Assembly: GCF_035181385.1 (NCBI RefSeq)
Contig: NZ_JAXCJK010000002.1
Coordinates: 62,001 to 126,000 of the forward strand
Origin: Moraxella sp035181385
GTDB taxonomy: Bacteria; Pseudomonadota; Gammaproteobacteria; Pseudomonadales; Moraxellaceae
Length of the DNA stretch: 64,000 nt
Direction: 5' to 3'
The notes under the pieces are model-generated. The model made no database searches. It was given only the letters and a program-made list of their open reading frames with translations, and was not told the origin of the DNA. The position numbers and the translations under genes are program-made. This document shows, in pieces, positions 18,386-28,300 of the stretch. Every line of letters starts with the position of its first letter. The first letter of the stretch is position 1.

Positions 18386-19189
18386 ATGGCCATACATACC
18401 ATGCGTCCCACCGTGCTGTGTTTTTCTGGGCTTGATCCATCAGGTGGGGCTGGATTGCAAGCTGACATCGAGTCTATCGGTGCATCAGGTGCACACGCAA
18501 CGGTGGCGTGCACAGCCATTACAGTACAAAACTCTCAAGCGGTGCTTGGCTTTGAGCCAGTATCAAGCACGCTACTAAAAGCTCAAGCACAGGTCGTACT
18601 TGATGATTTGCCCGTCAAAGCCATTAAATCAGGCATGTTAGGCACGGTAGACAATATCGCCATGCTCACCGATTTATTTGTCAGCAACATCATAGATGCA
18701 GGCACGCCATTTGTACTAGACCCTGTTTTGGTGGCAAACTCTGGCGGTCATCTTGGCGACAAAGACACGCTAGTCAAAGCATTCGCCCAACTATTACCTC
18801 ACGCTACGCTCATCACACCAAACACACACGAACTGCGTGCATTAACAGGATTTGACGACCTACACGATTGTGCCAAGGCATTAAATGGTACGGGCGTAAA
18901 AGCTGTACTGGTCAAGACTTCACATGATTTTGAAAGTGGTAACATTGAACAATTTTTATATATCAATGAAAAAATTGCTCACACAAGCATCATTGAACGG
19001 TTAGATGGCGAATTTCACGGCTCAGGTTGCTCGCTGGCCAGCTACATTGCAGGAAGATTGGCAATAGGGGACGACTTAATTGGTGCGGTCAAAAATGCTG
19101 ATACATGGATCATCAACACCCTAAAAAATGCCGACAGACCACACCCAGACAATCCAAAAGCACAGCTTATCCCCAATAGATTCATATAA
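18386..19189 (+). CDS. thiD: Hydroxymethylpyrimidine / phosphomethylpyrimidine kinase
   Basis: ThiD phosphorylates the thiamine pyrimidine precursor HMP twice. The ATG at 18386 has AAGGA five bases upstream, giving 267 residues; the frame is open to 18371, but that start would precede the ribosome-binding site. The ribokinase-fold start SGLDPSGGAGLQADI is complete. VLDPVLVANSGG, TPNTHELRALTG and the C-terminal FHGSGCSLASYIAGRLAIG (anion hole and catalytic base region) are the family motifs, with Ser in place of the more common Thr in GSGC(T/S)L. No other thiamine gene is adjacent. A terminator follows at 19197. Confidence 0.92.
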   Translation: MAIHTMRPTVLCFSGLDPSGGAGLQADIESIGASGAHATVACTAITVQNSQAVLGFEPVSSTLLKAQAQVVLDDLPVKAIKSGMLGTVDNIAMLTDLFVSNIIDAGTPFVLDPVLVANSGGHLGDKDTLVKAFAQLLPHATLITPNTHELRALTGFDDLHDCAKALNGTGVKAVLVKTSHDFESGNIEQFLYINEKIAHTSIIERLDGEFHGSGCSLASYIAGRLAIGDDLIGAVKNADTWIINTLKNADRPHPDNPKAQLIPNRFI

Positions 19190-19196
19190 TAAAAAT

Positions 19197-19226
19197 AAAA
19201 AAGCACAATTGATGATTGTGCTTTTG
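19197..19226 (+). terminator. Terminator between convergent thiD and corC
   Basis: AAAAAAGCACAAT / ATTGTGCTTTT with a five-base loop; T and A runs on both sides. Confidence 0.8.
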
Positions 19227-19240
19227 ATGAAATTTAGATG

Positions 19241-20107
19241 TTAAACCTCTGATTGTGGGCAATAAGCTACTTCTAGCAGATAAATGAATCGCCCCTCTAC
19301 ATCAATGACCGTGATCTGCCAATCATCAATCTGTACCATCTCGCCCTCAAGATGGCCTACCGAACCAAGTGCCTGCATGACCAACCCACCCATCGTATCC
19401 ACATCTTTGTCATCAAACTGTGAACCAATGGTTTCATTACAGCTACCAATCAGTGTTGATGCTTGAATCAGCCACACACCCTCTTTGGTGGCGTGCGGAA
19501 CAATATTATTAATATCGCTGTCTTCATCAATATCATCATGCTCATCAACGATATCACCGACAATTTCTTCTAGCAAATCTTCCATTGTCACAATGCCTGA
19601 TACCGAACCAAACTCATCAAGCACCACCGCCATATGAACTTGTGCCTTTTGCAATAGGCGAAGAAGGGTATCTGAGCGTGCTGATTCGTTGATATACAAA
19701 GGCTTTCTGACAATATCTTTTAATATAAACGGCTCATCAATGCCTTTTGCATGCTTGGCAAAAATAGGTATCAAATCCTTAGCAAGCAAAATCCCAATCA
19801 CTGCATCATTATCATGGCTATCAAATACAGGATAACGGGAGTGCTCTGTATCAAGAAGCAATGCCAAAATGTCAGCGATACTGTCATTGCTATTTACAGC
19901 AGCAAGCTGTGGGCGTGGTGTCATGATTTCACGCACTTGGGTTGCTGGCAAATCAAGCACACCTTCAAGCATATCTACTGTATCAGGCTCCAAAAATTGG
20001 CGTGAATCCTGCACCAACTTCAACAAATCATCACGAGTTTCAGGGGCAGTGGAGAGCCAACGCTTTAGCCCTCGCCTCCAACTGCCCGATTGACTGTCGT
20101 CAGACAT
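19241..20107 (-). CDS. corC: CorC-type CBS-domain protein (Mg2+/Co2+ efflux family)
   Basis: 288 residues, the length of E. coli CorC, without the N-terminal membrane domain of the larger hemolysin-like proteins. Two CBS domains cover about residues 55-185 (REIMTPRPQLAAVNSNDSI at the first, VLDEFGSVSGIVTMEDLLEE at the second). A CorC_HlyC transporter-associated domain ends the protein. The ATG at 20107 follows AAGGGA by six bases. In many proteobacteria it sits with ybeY and lnt; here those partners are absent from the window. The efflux role is from the family; a general regulatory role of this domain pair is the alternative. Confidence 0.88.
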   Translation of the reverse strand: MSDDSQSGSWRRGLKRWLSTAPETRDDLLKLVQDSRQFLEPDTVDMLEGVLDLPATQVREIMTPRPQLAAVNSNDSIADILALLLDTEHSRYPVFDSHDNDAVIGILLAKDLIPIFAKHAKGIDEPFILKDIVRKPLYINESARSDTLLRLLQKAQVHMAVVLDEFGSVSGIVTMEDLLEEIVGDIVDEHDDIDEDSDINNIVPHATKEGVWLIQASTLIGSCNETIGSQFDDKDVDTMGGLVMQALGSVGHLEGEMVQIDDWQITVIDVEGRFIYLLEVAYCPQSEV

Positions 20108-20221
20108 TGCAAATCCCTTAGAATTGATAGAAAGTTTTGTTTAATTTAGCGGATTTATCAAGATTATTCAAGCGTTAATTCAAATAATTTTTGTTGATTT
20201 CGCAATAAGCATACATCGCTT

Positions 20222-20704
20222 TTAGACTTTCACCCAGCGAATCACTCTTTCTTCAATATCTTCTTCGTCAAATAAGCTTTCAGACACACAGCGACCACGC
20301 ACACCAACATCACTCATCGCTTTATCGTGCATTGTCTGCCCTGCAACAAGATAGTGCCAATATGGCAGTTGTCGCCCCAAATGCAGTCTTTTATAGGCAC
20401 AATGCCTTGGTAGCCACATCATATCTACCACCATGTCAGCGGTCAGACGAATACAGTCAGGAACATATTGTTTACGATTAACATAATCAGAACAATGCCC
20501 AGTTGTGCAGTCAAGCAATTGACAGGCCACATCAGTATATGTGGTAAATTTTGGATCATCATCGTCCAAAAATTTTACCAAACAGCACACACCGCAACCA
20601 TCGCACAGCGCTTCCCATTCATCATCATTAAGCTCGCTTAAAGGATATTTTTCCCAAAATCGCTCTCTGAGTTGGTCGGTTTGGCTGTTATGGTGCATTA
20701 TCAT
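20222..20704 (-). CDS. YcgN/UPF0260-family cysteine-cluster protein
   Basis: 160 residues. The N-terminal half holds the family signature WEALCDGCGVCCLVKF, and further cysteines follow at LLDCTTGHCSDY, PDCIRLT and RHCAYKRL. Together they make the CxxCxxC-type cluster of zinc/iron-sulphur binding family UPF0260. It matches YcgN in length and in the FWEKYPLSELNDDEWEALC start. Biochemical function is not established. It follows corC after a 114-base gap in which no promoter is clear. Confidence 0.85.
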   Translation of the reverse strand: MIMHHNSQTDQLRERFWEKYPLSELNDDEWEALCDGCGVCCLVKFLDDDDPKFTTYTDVACQLLDCTTGHCSDYVNRKQYVPDCIRLTADMVVDMMWLPRHCAYKRLHLGRQLPYWHYLVAGQTMHDKAMSDVGVRGRCVSESLFDEEDIEERVIRWVKV

Positions 20705-20771
20705 GACTGGTGAGTGAATAAAAGATTTATATTGTTACAACAAGAATGATTTTTAAAAATTCAAACAAAAG

Positions 20772-22274
20772 TTAGGCTTTTTTGGGTGCGTTAGCTAAAA
20801 TCTGCGTAAGCAACTGCCAATAAGTATTCACGCTATCAATATGTACCATCTCTTGTGGCGAGTGGGCATTTTTAATGGTTGGCCCGATAGAGACAATATC
20901 CATCTCAGGGTGGCTTTGCTTAATCAATCCACATTCTAGTCCTGCATGAATGACCTTTACCTCTGGCTCATGCCCCAGTATTTTGGCGTACAATTCATTG
21001 GTCAAGCGTGTGATTTTTGAATACTCATCAGGATTCCAGCCCACATAACTGCCCACAAATTCAGCACTCGCCCCTGCCAATGTTGCCAAGCTATTGATGG
21101 TCTGGCAAACAGCATCTTTGCCAGACTCCACCAAAGAACGAATCAATAAATTGGCATTTAGACCCAGTTCATCAAGGCTTAGCACACCAAAAGACAATGA
21201 AGTTTCTACTGTATTATTTGCCATGTCAGAGTTTCGTACCACGCCATTTGGTAGGGCATTCACCAGATGAATGATGCGTGCCGTATCTTTTATGCCTAGT
21301 ACTTTATTTGCTTTTGCTGTTTTTTTAATCACACAAACAGCTTTTGGCTCTGCCTTTTTGATTTCATCAAACACCACATCAAAAGCCGATTGTAACGCCG
21401 TCATCAAGTCGCCTTGTGTCATTTCATCACACGCCAAAGTAATATTTGCTTCTCTAGGAATGGCGTTTCTAAGTGTGCCACCTTTTAGATTTGCAATAGC
21501 AAACTTACCATCAAATTTTGGCAAGACCATCGCCAAAATGCGAGACAAAATTTTTATGGCATTGCCTCGATTCTTGTGAATGTCGATACCAGAATGACCA
21601 CCGCTAAGACCTTTTATGGCAAAAACAAAACTGCTGTCAAAATGATTGTCAATCTGCTTGCAAGGTAGTTGTACATTGGCATCTATACCGCCAGCACAAC
21701 CAACATAAACCTCACCAATCTCCTCAGTATCAGTGTTGATCATCAGCTTTGATTTAAGCTCTCCTGCTTGCAATCCAAACACACCCACCATGCCTGTCTC
21801 TTCGGTCATGGTAAGCAGTACCTCAATGGCAGGGTGAGCCAAATCATCACTTTGCAACACCGCAAGACAGCTGGCCATGCCAATGCCATTATCCGCTCCC
21901 AAAGTCGTACCAGTCGCCATAAGCCAATTTGGATTTTCAGGGTTTGTTCGCAAAATAATAGAATCTTGTGTAAAGTCATGCAGTGTATCAGCATTCGCCT
22001 GTGGCACCATGTCAAGATGTGCTTGTAGGGCAATTGACTCACGGTCTTCCATGCCACAAGTGGCAGGTTTGGTGATGATGACATTGCCCACGCCATCACG
22101 GCGAGCGGACAGCCCACAAGATATGGCCCAATCCATGATATGATTGGCAAGTGCCTCTTCATGATGGCTTGGGTGCGGAATGGCACAAATTCTAGCAAAC
22201 CATTGCCAAAGCAGGCTTGGTTTTAGATGTGCTACGACAGATGCATTGCTCTGATAAGCCGTCATATTTAGCAT
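20772..22274 (-). CDS. pepD: Aminoacyl-histidine dipeptidase (M20, PepD type)
   Basis: A 500-residue cytosolic zinc dipeptidase that cleaves Xaa-His dipeptides. The metal ligands are visible in LQAHLDMV, GADNGIGMA and TMTEETGMVGV. HSGIDIHKNRGNAIK is the lid/dimerisation region typical of PepD. The C-terminal IHAGLECGLI with SIGPTIKNAHSPQE carries the remaining ligands. The ATG at 22274 has GGAAGG seven bases upstream. It is about 70 bases from the gor stop codon, and both are transcribed in the same direction, so the two may share a transcript. No terminator is visible between them. Confidence 0.92.
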   Translation of the reverse strand: MLNMTAYQSNASVVAHLKPSLLWQWFARICAIPHPSHHEEALANHIMDWAISCGLSARRDGVGNVIITKPATCGMEDRESIALQAHLDMVPQANADTLHDFTQDSIILRTNPENPNWLMATGTTLGADNGIGMASCLAVLQSDDLAHPAIEVLLTMTEETGMVGVFGLQAGELKSKLMINTDTEEIGEVYVGCAGGIDANVQLPCKQIDNHFDSSFVFAIKGLSGGHSGIDIHKNRGNAIKILSRILAMVLPKFDGKFAIANLKGGTLRNAIPREANITLACDEMTQGDLMTALQSAFDVVFDEIKKAEPKAVCVIKKTAKANKVLGIKDTARIIHLVNALPNGVVRNSDMANNTVETSLSFGVLSLDELGLNANLLIRSLVESGKDAVCQTINSLATLAGASAEFVGSYVGWNPDEYSKITRLTNELYAKILGHEPEVKVIHAGLECGLIKQSHPEMDIVSIGPTIKNAHSPQEMVHIDSVNTYWQLLTQILANAPKKA

Positions 22275-22344
22275 ATTCTCACCTTCCTTTTGGTTTTAGA
22301 TGCACCCATTTTATCACATTTAAGCATAAATCTCATGCTTGCCC

Positions 22345-23706
22345 TCATCTCATCGTAACAAATTCTTCTGAACCTGTTGGGTGAATGGCAACTGTATCAT
22401 CAAAATCACGCTTAACCGCCCCCATCTTAATGGCGACAGCAAAGCCTTGAATCATCTCGTCCACACCCAAGCCCACGCCATGTAGGCCCACCACTTTTTC
22501 ATCATCTCCCACGCACACCAATTTCATGCGACATGGCTCACGATGGGCAGTGATGGCAGAATACATTGGCGTAAAGTTTGATTGATAGACCTTTACTTTA
22601 TCTACACCAAACTGAGCCACCGCCTCACTCTCGGTCATGCCGACTGTGCCAATTGGTGGGTGGCTAAATACAACTGTAGCAACATTGCTATAATCTAAGC
22701 GTTCGTTAGGCTTGTTATTAAAAAGTCGCTCAGAAAGCCTACGCCCTGCAGCAACTGCCACAGGGGTCAATTCAATACCATTTTCAATGATATCGCCCAC
22801 AGCATAAATACCATTGACATTGGTATTTTGAAATTCATCAGTGATGATTTGCCCTTTGACATTCGTCGCCACGCCCAGAGCTTCCAAGTTGATTGTATCA
22901 GTAGCAGGAACACGGCCTGTCGCCCAAATTAGGCATTCAACATTCAAATTCTCGCCACCATCTAGATGAACGGTTAAACCCTCGCCTTTTTCAATCTTTG
23001 TCGGATTGACGCCCGTATGGAAGGTGATGCCATCTTTTGTCATGATATCAGTTAACACCTCAACGATGTCATCATCAAAACCCTTTAAAATGCCACTACG
23101 CACACAAAGGTGCGTCTGCACACCCAGTGCATTCATCACGCCCGCAATCTCAACACCAATATAACCGCCGCCTATAATAGCAACGGATTTGGGCAATTTG
23201 GTCAAATCAAAAAACCCATCTGAATCAATGCCAAATTCTGCACCCTCAATGTTAGGGCGGTAAGGACGGCCACCTGTGGCAATTAAGATATGATCGGCTG
23301 TGATGACCTCACTGGTACCATCTTCATGGTTGATCTCCACCGATTGAGCATCAACAAATTTAGCGAATCCATTGATTAAAGTAACACCATTTTTTTCAAA
23401 AGTATTTTTATAGGACTGATGAATACGGCCAATGTAGGCTTGTCTATTTTTGACAAGCGTGGCAAAATCAAAATCCTGAACATCTAATTTAAAACCATAA
23501 TCAGGAGCGTAGTGATGGATTGCAGCTGCCATGTTTGCACCATACCACAGCACTTTTTTTGGGACACAACCAACATTAACACAAGTACCGCCGACATGCT
23601 TAGCCTCAATAATGGCAACTTTTTTGCCATACATAGCAGCACGATTTGCTGATGCAATACCGCCAGAACCACCGCCGATGGTGATGTAATCAAAATGTCT
23701 GGTCAT
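22345..23706 (-). CDS. gor: Glutathione-disulfide reductase
   Basis: FAD/NADPH enzyme that regenerates glutathione. The 453-residue length is typical. The FAD-binding GGGSGGIASANRAA is at 11-24, and the redox-active disulphide is Cys42 and Cys47 in GGTCVNVGCVPKK. The NADPH-binding GGGYIGVEIAGV motif is in the middle. The C-terminal HPTGSEEFVTMR contains the catalytic His442-Glu447 pair. The ATG at 23706 follows AAGGA by eight to nine bases. Gor rather than lipoamide dehydrogenase or trypanothione reductase is favoured by CVNVGCVPKK and the C-terminus. pepD lies downstream. Confidence 0.95.
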   Translation of the reverse strand: MTRHFDYITIGGGSGGIASANRAAMYGKKVAIIEAKHVGGTCVNVGCVPKKVLWYGANMAAAIHHYAPDYGFKLDVQDFDFATLVKNRQAYIGRIHQSYKNTFEKNGVTLINGFAKFVDAQSVEINHEDGTSEVITADHILIATGGRPYRPNIEGAEFGIDSDGFFDLTKLPKSVAIIGGGYIGVEIAGVMNALGVQTHLCVRSGILKGFDDDIVEVLTDIMTKDGITFHTGVNPTKIEKGEGLTVHLDGGENLNVECLIWATGRVPATDTINLEALGVATNVKGQIITDEFQNTNVNGIYAVGDIIENGIELTPVAVAAGRRLSERLFNNKPNERLDYSNVATVVFSHPPIGTVGMTESEAVAQFGVDKVKVYQSNFTPMYSAITAHREPCRMKLVCVGDDEKVVGLHGVGLGVDEMIQGFAVAIKMGAVKRDFDDTVAIHPTGSEEFVTMR

Positions 23707-23764
23707 GACTTTTTTCCTTATAAATTTTAATTAAAACTGCCCAAAAAATTAGCTCATTTTATCA

Positions 23765-23804
23765 CAAAATAAAACCACCTCATCAAGAAAGCGGTTTTAT
23801 TTTG
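23765..23804 (-). terminator. Terminator of serA
   Basis: A 12-base-pair stem CAAAATAAAACC / GGTTTTATTTTG with a 16-base loop, placed between the serA stop (23821) and gor. Confidence 0.7.
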
Positions 23805-23820
23805 TTAATGATTCGGTTCG

Positions 23821-25047
23821 TCAAAATAGTACCCGTACTCGAATTGTCTCAGCGACAGCACGCAAGCGAGTCATTGCTTTTTCAGAATCATTATCATCTA
23901 CATCCATTACTAGATAACCGACATCACCCTTAGTCATGAGTGATTGTGCGACAATATTAATACCAGCATCAGCAAATGAGGCGTTAATTTGCGACAAAAC
24001 ACCAGGGACATTCTTATGAATGTGTAGCAGACGGTGCGTACCTACAATAAATGGGATTGAAACATTCGGAAAATTGACTGCACTGGTCGTATCACCTTGG
24101 TCAGAATACTTAACAAACTTCTCAGCGACTTCCAGGCCAATATTTGCTTGTGCTTCTTGAGTTGAGCCCCCTACATGTGGCGTCAAAATGACATTATCGA
24201 AAGCACGAAGCGCAGAGACAAATTCTTCATTGGCAGATTTAGGCTCTTTTGGAAACACATCAATTGCCGCACCCAAAATTTTGCCACTTTCTAGAGCCTT
24301 TGCCAATGCATCAATGTCCACACAGCCACCACGAGCTGCATTAATAAAGAATGCACCATCTTTCATTTTAGCAAATTCAGCCTTGGTCATCATGTTACGC
24401 GTACTTGGTAAATCAGGCACATGTAGTGTTACCACATCAGCGTTGGCAAGCAACTCATCTAAACTGGCAACTTGAGTGGCATTACCCAAGGGCAATTTGG
24501 TCATCGCATCATGATAAATCACTTTCATGCCCAAACCCTCAGCAAGCACTGACAATTGAGAGCCAATAGAACCATAGCCTACAATGCCCATCGTCTTACC
24601 ACGCACCTCAAAGCTATCTTTGGCAGATTTATTCCAACCACCACGATGCACAACCGCATTCTTCTCAGGTATGCCACGCATCAGCATGATTGTCTCAGCC
24701 AGCACCAGCTCCGCCACCGAGCGAGTATTGGAATAAGGAGCATTAAACACAGGAATGCCCAATTCCAAAGCAGCATCTAAGTCTACTTGGTTGGTACCAA
24801 TACAAAAACAGCCAATTGCGATCAACTTCTCGGCAGATTCTAACACCTTGCGAGTTAATTGTGTGCGTGAGCGAATACCAACAAAGTGTGCGTCCTTGAT
24901 TTTTTCAATCAGCTCAGCCTCATCAAGTGCAGATTTGATGTATTCAATATTATGATAGCCTGCATCATTTAGTACTTTTAAGGCGTTATCATGCACGCCT
25001 TCAAGAAGTAAAAAGCGAATTTTGTCTTTTTGGAGCGATAAAGTCAT
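23821..25047 (-). CDS. serA: D-3-phosphoglycerate dehydrogenase
   Basis: Oxidises 3-phosphoglycerate, the first step of serine synthesis. 408 residues from the ATG at 25047; the frame opens nine codons earlier, but MTLSLQKDKIRFLLLEGVH is the family start. The NAD-binding GIVGYGSIGSQLSVLAEGLG, the active-site stretches NAARGGCVDIDAL and HVGGSTQEAQ, and a C-terminal ACT domain (about 335-408), which in E. coli binds serine for feedback inhibition, are all present. Length and domain layout match the E. coli short form. It is monocistronic between the rpoC terminator and its own terminator. Confidence 0.95.
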   Translation of the reverse strand: MTLSLQKDKIRFLLLEGVHDNALKVLNDAGYHNIEYIKSALDEAELIEKIKDAHFVGIRSRTQLTRKVLESAEKLIAIGCFCIGTNQVDLDAALELGIPVFNAPYSNTRSVAELVLAETIMLMRGIPEKNAVVHRGGWNKSAKDSFEVRGKTMGIVGYGSIGSQLSVLAEGLGMKVIYHDAMTKLPLGNATQVASLDELLANADVVTLHVPDLPSTRNMMTKAEFAKMKDGAFFINAARGGCVDIDALAKALESGKILGAAIDVFPKEPKSANEEFVSALRAFDNVILTPHVGGSTQEAQANIGLEVAEKFVKYSDQGDTTSAVNFPNVSIPFIVGTHRLLHIHKNVPGVLSQINASFADAGINIVAQSLMTKGDVGYLVMDVDDNDSEKAMTRLRAVAETIRVRVLF

Positions 25048-25267
25048 AAAAAATTTCTCACATATTAAAAACAAGGCGGAATATAGTTATACACTGATTA
25101 TATCAATTTTGCAACCAATTGCCTTTAAAAAGCAATACAAAAATCTCTCAAACCAATCAAAAAGCCTTTGTAAATAGCAAGTAATCATCAGCTTTTTCAA
25201 TAAATTCATTTAAAGTCAGTATCATGCTTGGCACTAAAATCGGTATCATCATACCATAAAATACCAT

Positions 25268-25298
25268 AAAAAAAGCTCACCATCAGTGAGCTTTTTTT
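25268..25298 (-). terminator. Terminator of rpoBC
   Basis: AAAAAAAGCTCAC / GTGAGCTTTTTTT with a five-base loop, just after the rpoC stop. Confidence 0.9.
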
Positions 25299-25304
25299 AT
25301 ATTT

Positions 25305-28300
25305 TTAGCTGTCTTGACCCAGCTCATCAGCAAAGGCCTTGGCAAAGCTGTCCTCTGTCGATAAAGCATCGCTTGGTGCTAAAATATCATCAAGCGTGAT
25401 ATCGTCATTGGTTGTTGTATTTTCCAAGGCAAGCTCTGCTTTACGCTTGCGGTTTTGGTGATAAGCAAGTCCAGTACCTGCTGGAATCAAGCGACCCACA
25501 ACAACATTTTCTTTTAGACCTGTTAAGTCATCAACCTTGCCCATTGTCGCAGCCGCAGTAAGCACTCGGGTGGTCTCTTGGAATGATGCTGCCGAAATGA
25601 AGGATTCGGTTGCAAGCGATGCCTTGGTGATGCCAAGTAGCTGACGCTCAAACTGTACTGGGAACTTATTGTTTGCAATCAGCTCTTCATTCAGTGCACG
25701 AATCTTCGTATATTCAGCCTGATCACCTTTGAAGTAGCTAGAATCGCCACCATCGGTGATTTCAACTTTACGCAGCATTTGACGCACAATGACTTCAATG
25801 TGCTTATCATTGATCTTAACACCTTGTAGACGATAAACTTCTTGCACTTCATTAACGATGTAATTGGCAAGTGCTGTTTCGCCTTTTAAGCGTAAGATAT
25901 CATGCGGATTTTGTGGGCCATCAGACACCACCTCACCACGCTCAACAGTTTCACCTTCAAACACATTGATCTGACGCCATTTTGGAATCAATTCTTCATG
26001 AACATTACCATCTTCATCAGTGATGATAAAGCGGTTTTTGCCTTTGGTTTCTTTGCCAAAAGAAACCACACCGCTCATTTCTGCCATAATAGCGTGATCT
26101 TTTGGACGGCGTGCTTCAAATAGGTCAGCAACGCGTGGCAGACCACCCGTAATATCTTTTGTGCCTGAGGTAGCTTGTGGCACACGACCTAACACCGAAC
26201 CTGCAGTAACTTGCTCGCCTTCTGACACACGAATGACCGTCTCAGCAGGTAGGAAATAAATCACTTCCTTGCCATCAGCAGTATCCAAAATGATTGCAGG
26301 ACGCAAATCTTTTGCGATACTTGGGCGGTCTTTACTTGCCAAAATTTCAAATGAACTCATACCTGTGGTTTCGTCCACTTTTACGGTTGCTGTCATGCCA
26401 TCTGTGATATCGCTAAATCGTGCCACCCCTGCAAACTCTGTGATGATTGGGTGAGTATGCGGATCCCACTTGGCAATCACATCGCCTGCCAATACCTCAG
26501 CACCATCACGGAGCAATACATTAGAACCATAAGGCACTTTATAGCGTTCACGCTCACGACCTTGTGTGTCTGCAACGCCAATTTCTGCCGAACGAGACAC
26601 CACCACCAAATGACCATCAGCATGTTCTACAGTTTTCATGTTGTGGAAACGAACAGTACCGTTGCTACCTACAGAAACACTGTTATCAACAGCTGCTGCA
26701 CTTGCTGCACCGCCCACATGGAAGGTACGCATCGTAAGCTGTGTGCCTGGCTCACCAATTGATTGAGCCGCCATCACGCCCACAGATTCACCAATATTTA
26801 CCAGATGACCTCGTGCCAAATCACGGCCATAGCACTTAGCACACACACCATGACCTGACTCACAGGTAATCACCGAACGCACATAAACCTCATCAATTGC
26901 GTTGGCATCTAGTTTTTCAACCATACGCTCATCTATCAGCGTACCAGCAGGGGCAATAACCTCGCCATCAGCGGTTAATACATCTTTTGCAGTAACACGA
27001 CCAAGCACACGATCGCCCAATCGTTCAACAATTTCGCCACCATCAATCACAGGCGTCATACGCTGACCAGACTCTGTACCACAGTCATCAATGGTAATGA
27101 CCAAATCTTGTGCCACATCAACCAAGCGACGAGTCAAATAACCAGAGTTTGCGGTTTTTAAGGCGGTATCAGCAAGACCTTTACGAGCACCGTGTGTCGA
27201 GATAAAGTATTGCAATACTGTCAAGCCTTCACGGAAGTTTGCCTTAATTGGTGTTTCAATAATAGAACCGTCTGGCTTTGCCATAAGTCCACGCATACCA
27301 GCAAGCTGTCGAATCTGGGTGGCACTACCACGAGCACCAGAATCTGCCATCATATAAATTGAGTTGAATGATTTTTCACGCTCAGTCTCACCATCGCTAT
27401 TAACAACCTCATCGGTTGATAAATTATCCATCATCGCGTTGGCAATCTTATCTGATGTACGAGACCAAATATCAACAACCTTGTTATAGCGTTCACCTGC
27501 AGTTACAAAACCTTGCTCAAATTGTTGCTCAATTTCTCGCACTTCTGCATCAGCTGCTTCCATAATTTCTTTTTTGGCAGGTGGAATGACCATATCCTCC
27601 ATACCAATTGAAATACCAGACAAGGTCGCCTGAGCAAAACCCAAGTACATCAAATGATCGGCAAATAGTACAGATTCTTTTACGCCCAATTTACGGTAGC
27701 ACGAGTTCAGCAACTTAGAGATGTTTTTCTTGGTCATCTCCTGATTACATTCACTAAACGCCATGCCTTCTGGCATAATATTCCAAATAAGCAAACGCCC
27801 AGCTACAGTATCTTTAACTTCGGTTTTGGTGGTTTTTTCGCCTGTTTTTTCATCAATGATGGTTTCTGTAACACGCACCTTAATCTTAGCATTTACAGAC
27901 AAATCATCAGAGCCAATCGCACGCAAGGTCTCATTAACGGTGCTAAACACCATATTTTCGCCTTTGGCATTCACATGGCTACGACTGATATAATACAGAC
28001 CCAAAACAACATCTTGTGATGGCACAATGATTGGCTCGCCATTTGCTGGCGATAAGATGTTGTTAGTAGACATCATCAAGGCACGAGCTTCTAGCTGAGC
28101 TTCAAGTGTCAGTGGCACATGCACCGCCATTTGGTCACCGTCAAAGTCGGCGTTAAATGCCGCACAAACAAGTGGGTGCAACTGAATCGCCTTACCTTCA
28201 ATCAACACAGGTTCAAATGCTTGCAAACCCAAACGGTGAAGAGTTGGTGCACGGTTGAGCAGTACTGGATGTTCACGAATGACGCTTGCCAACATATCCC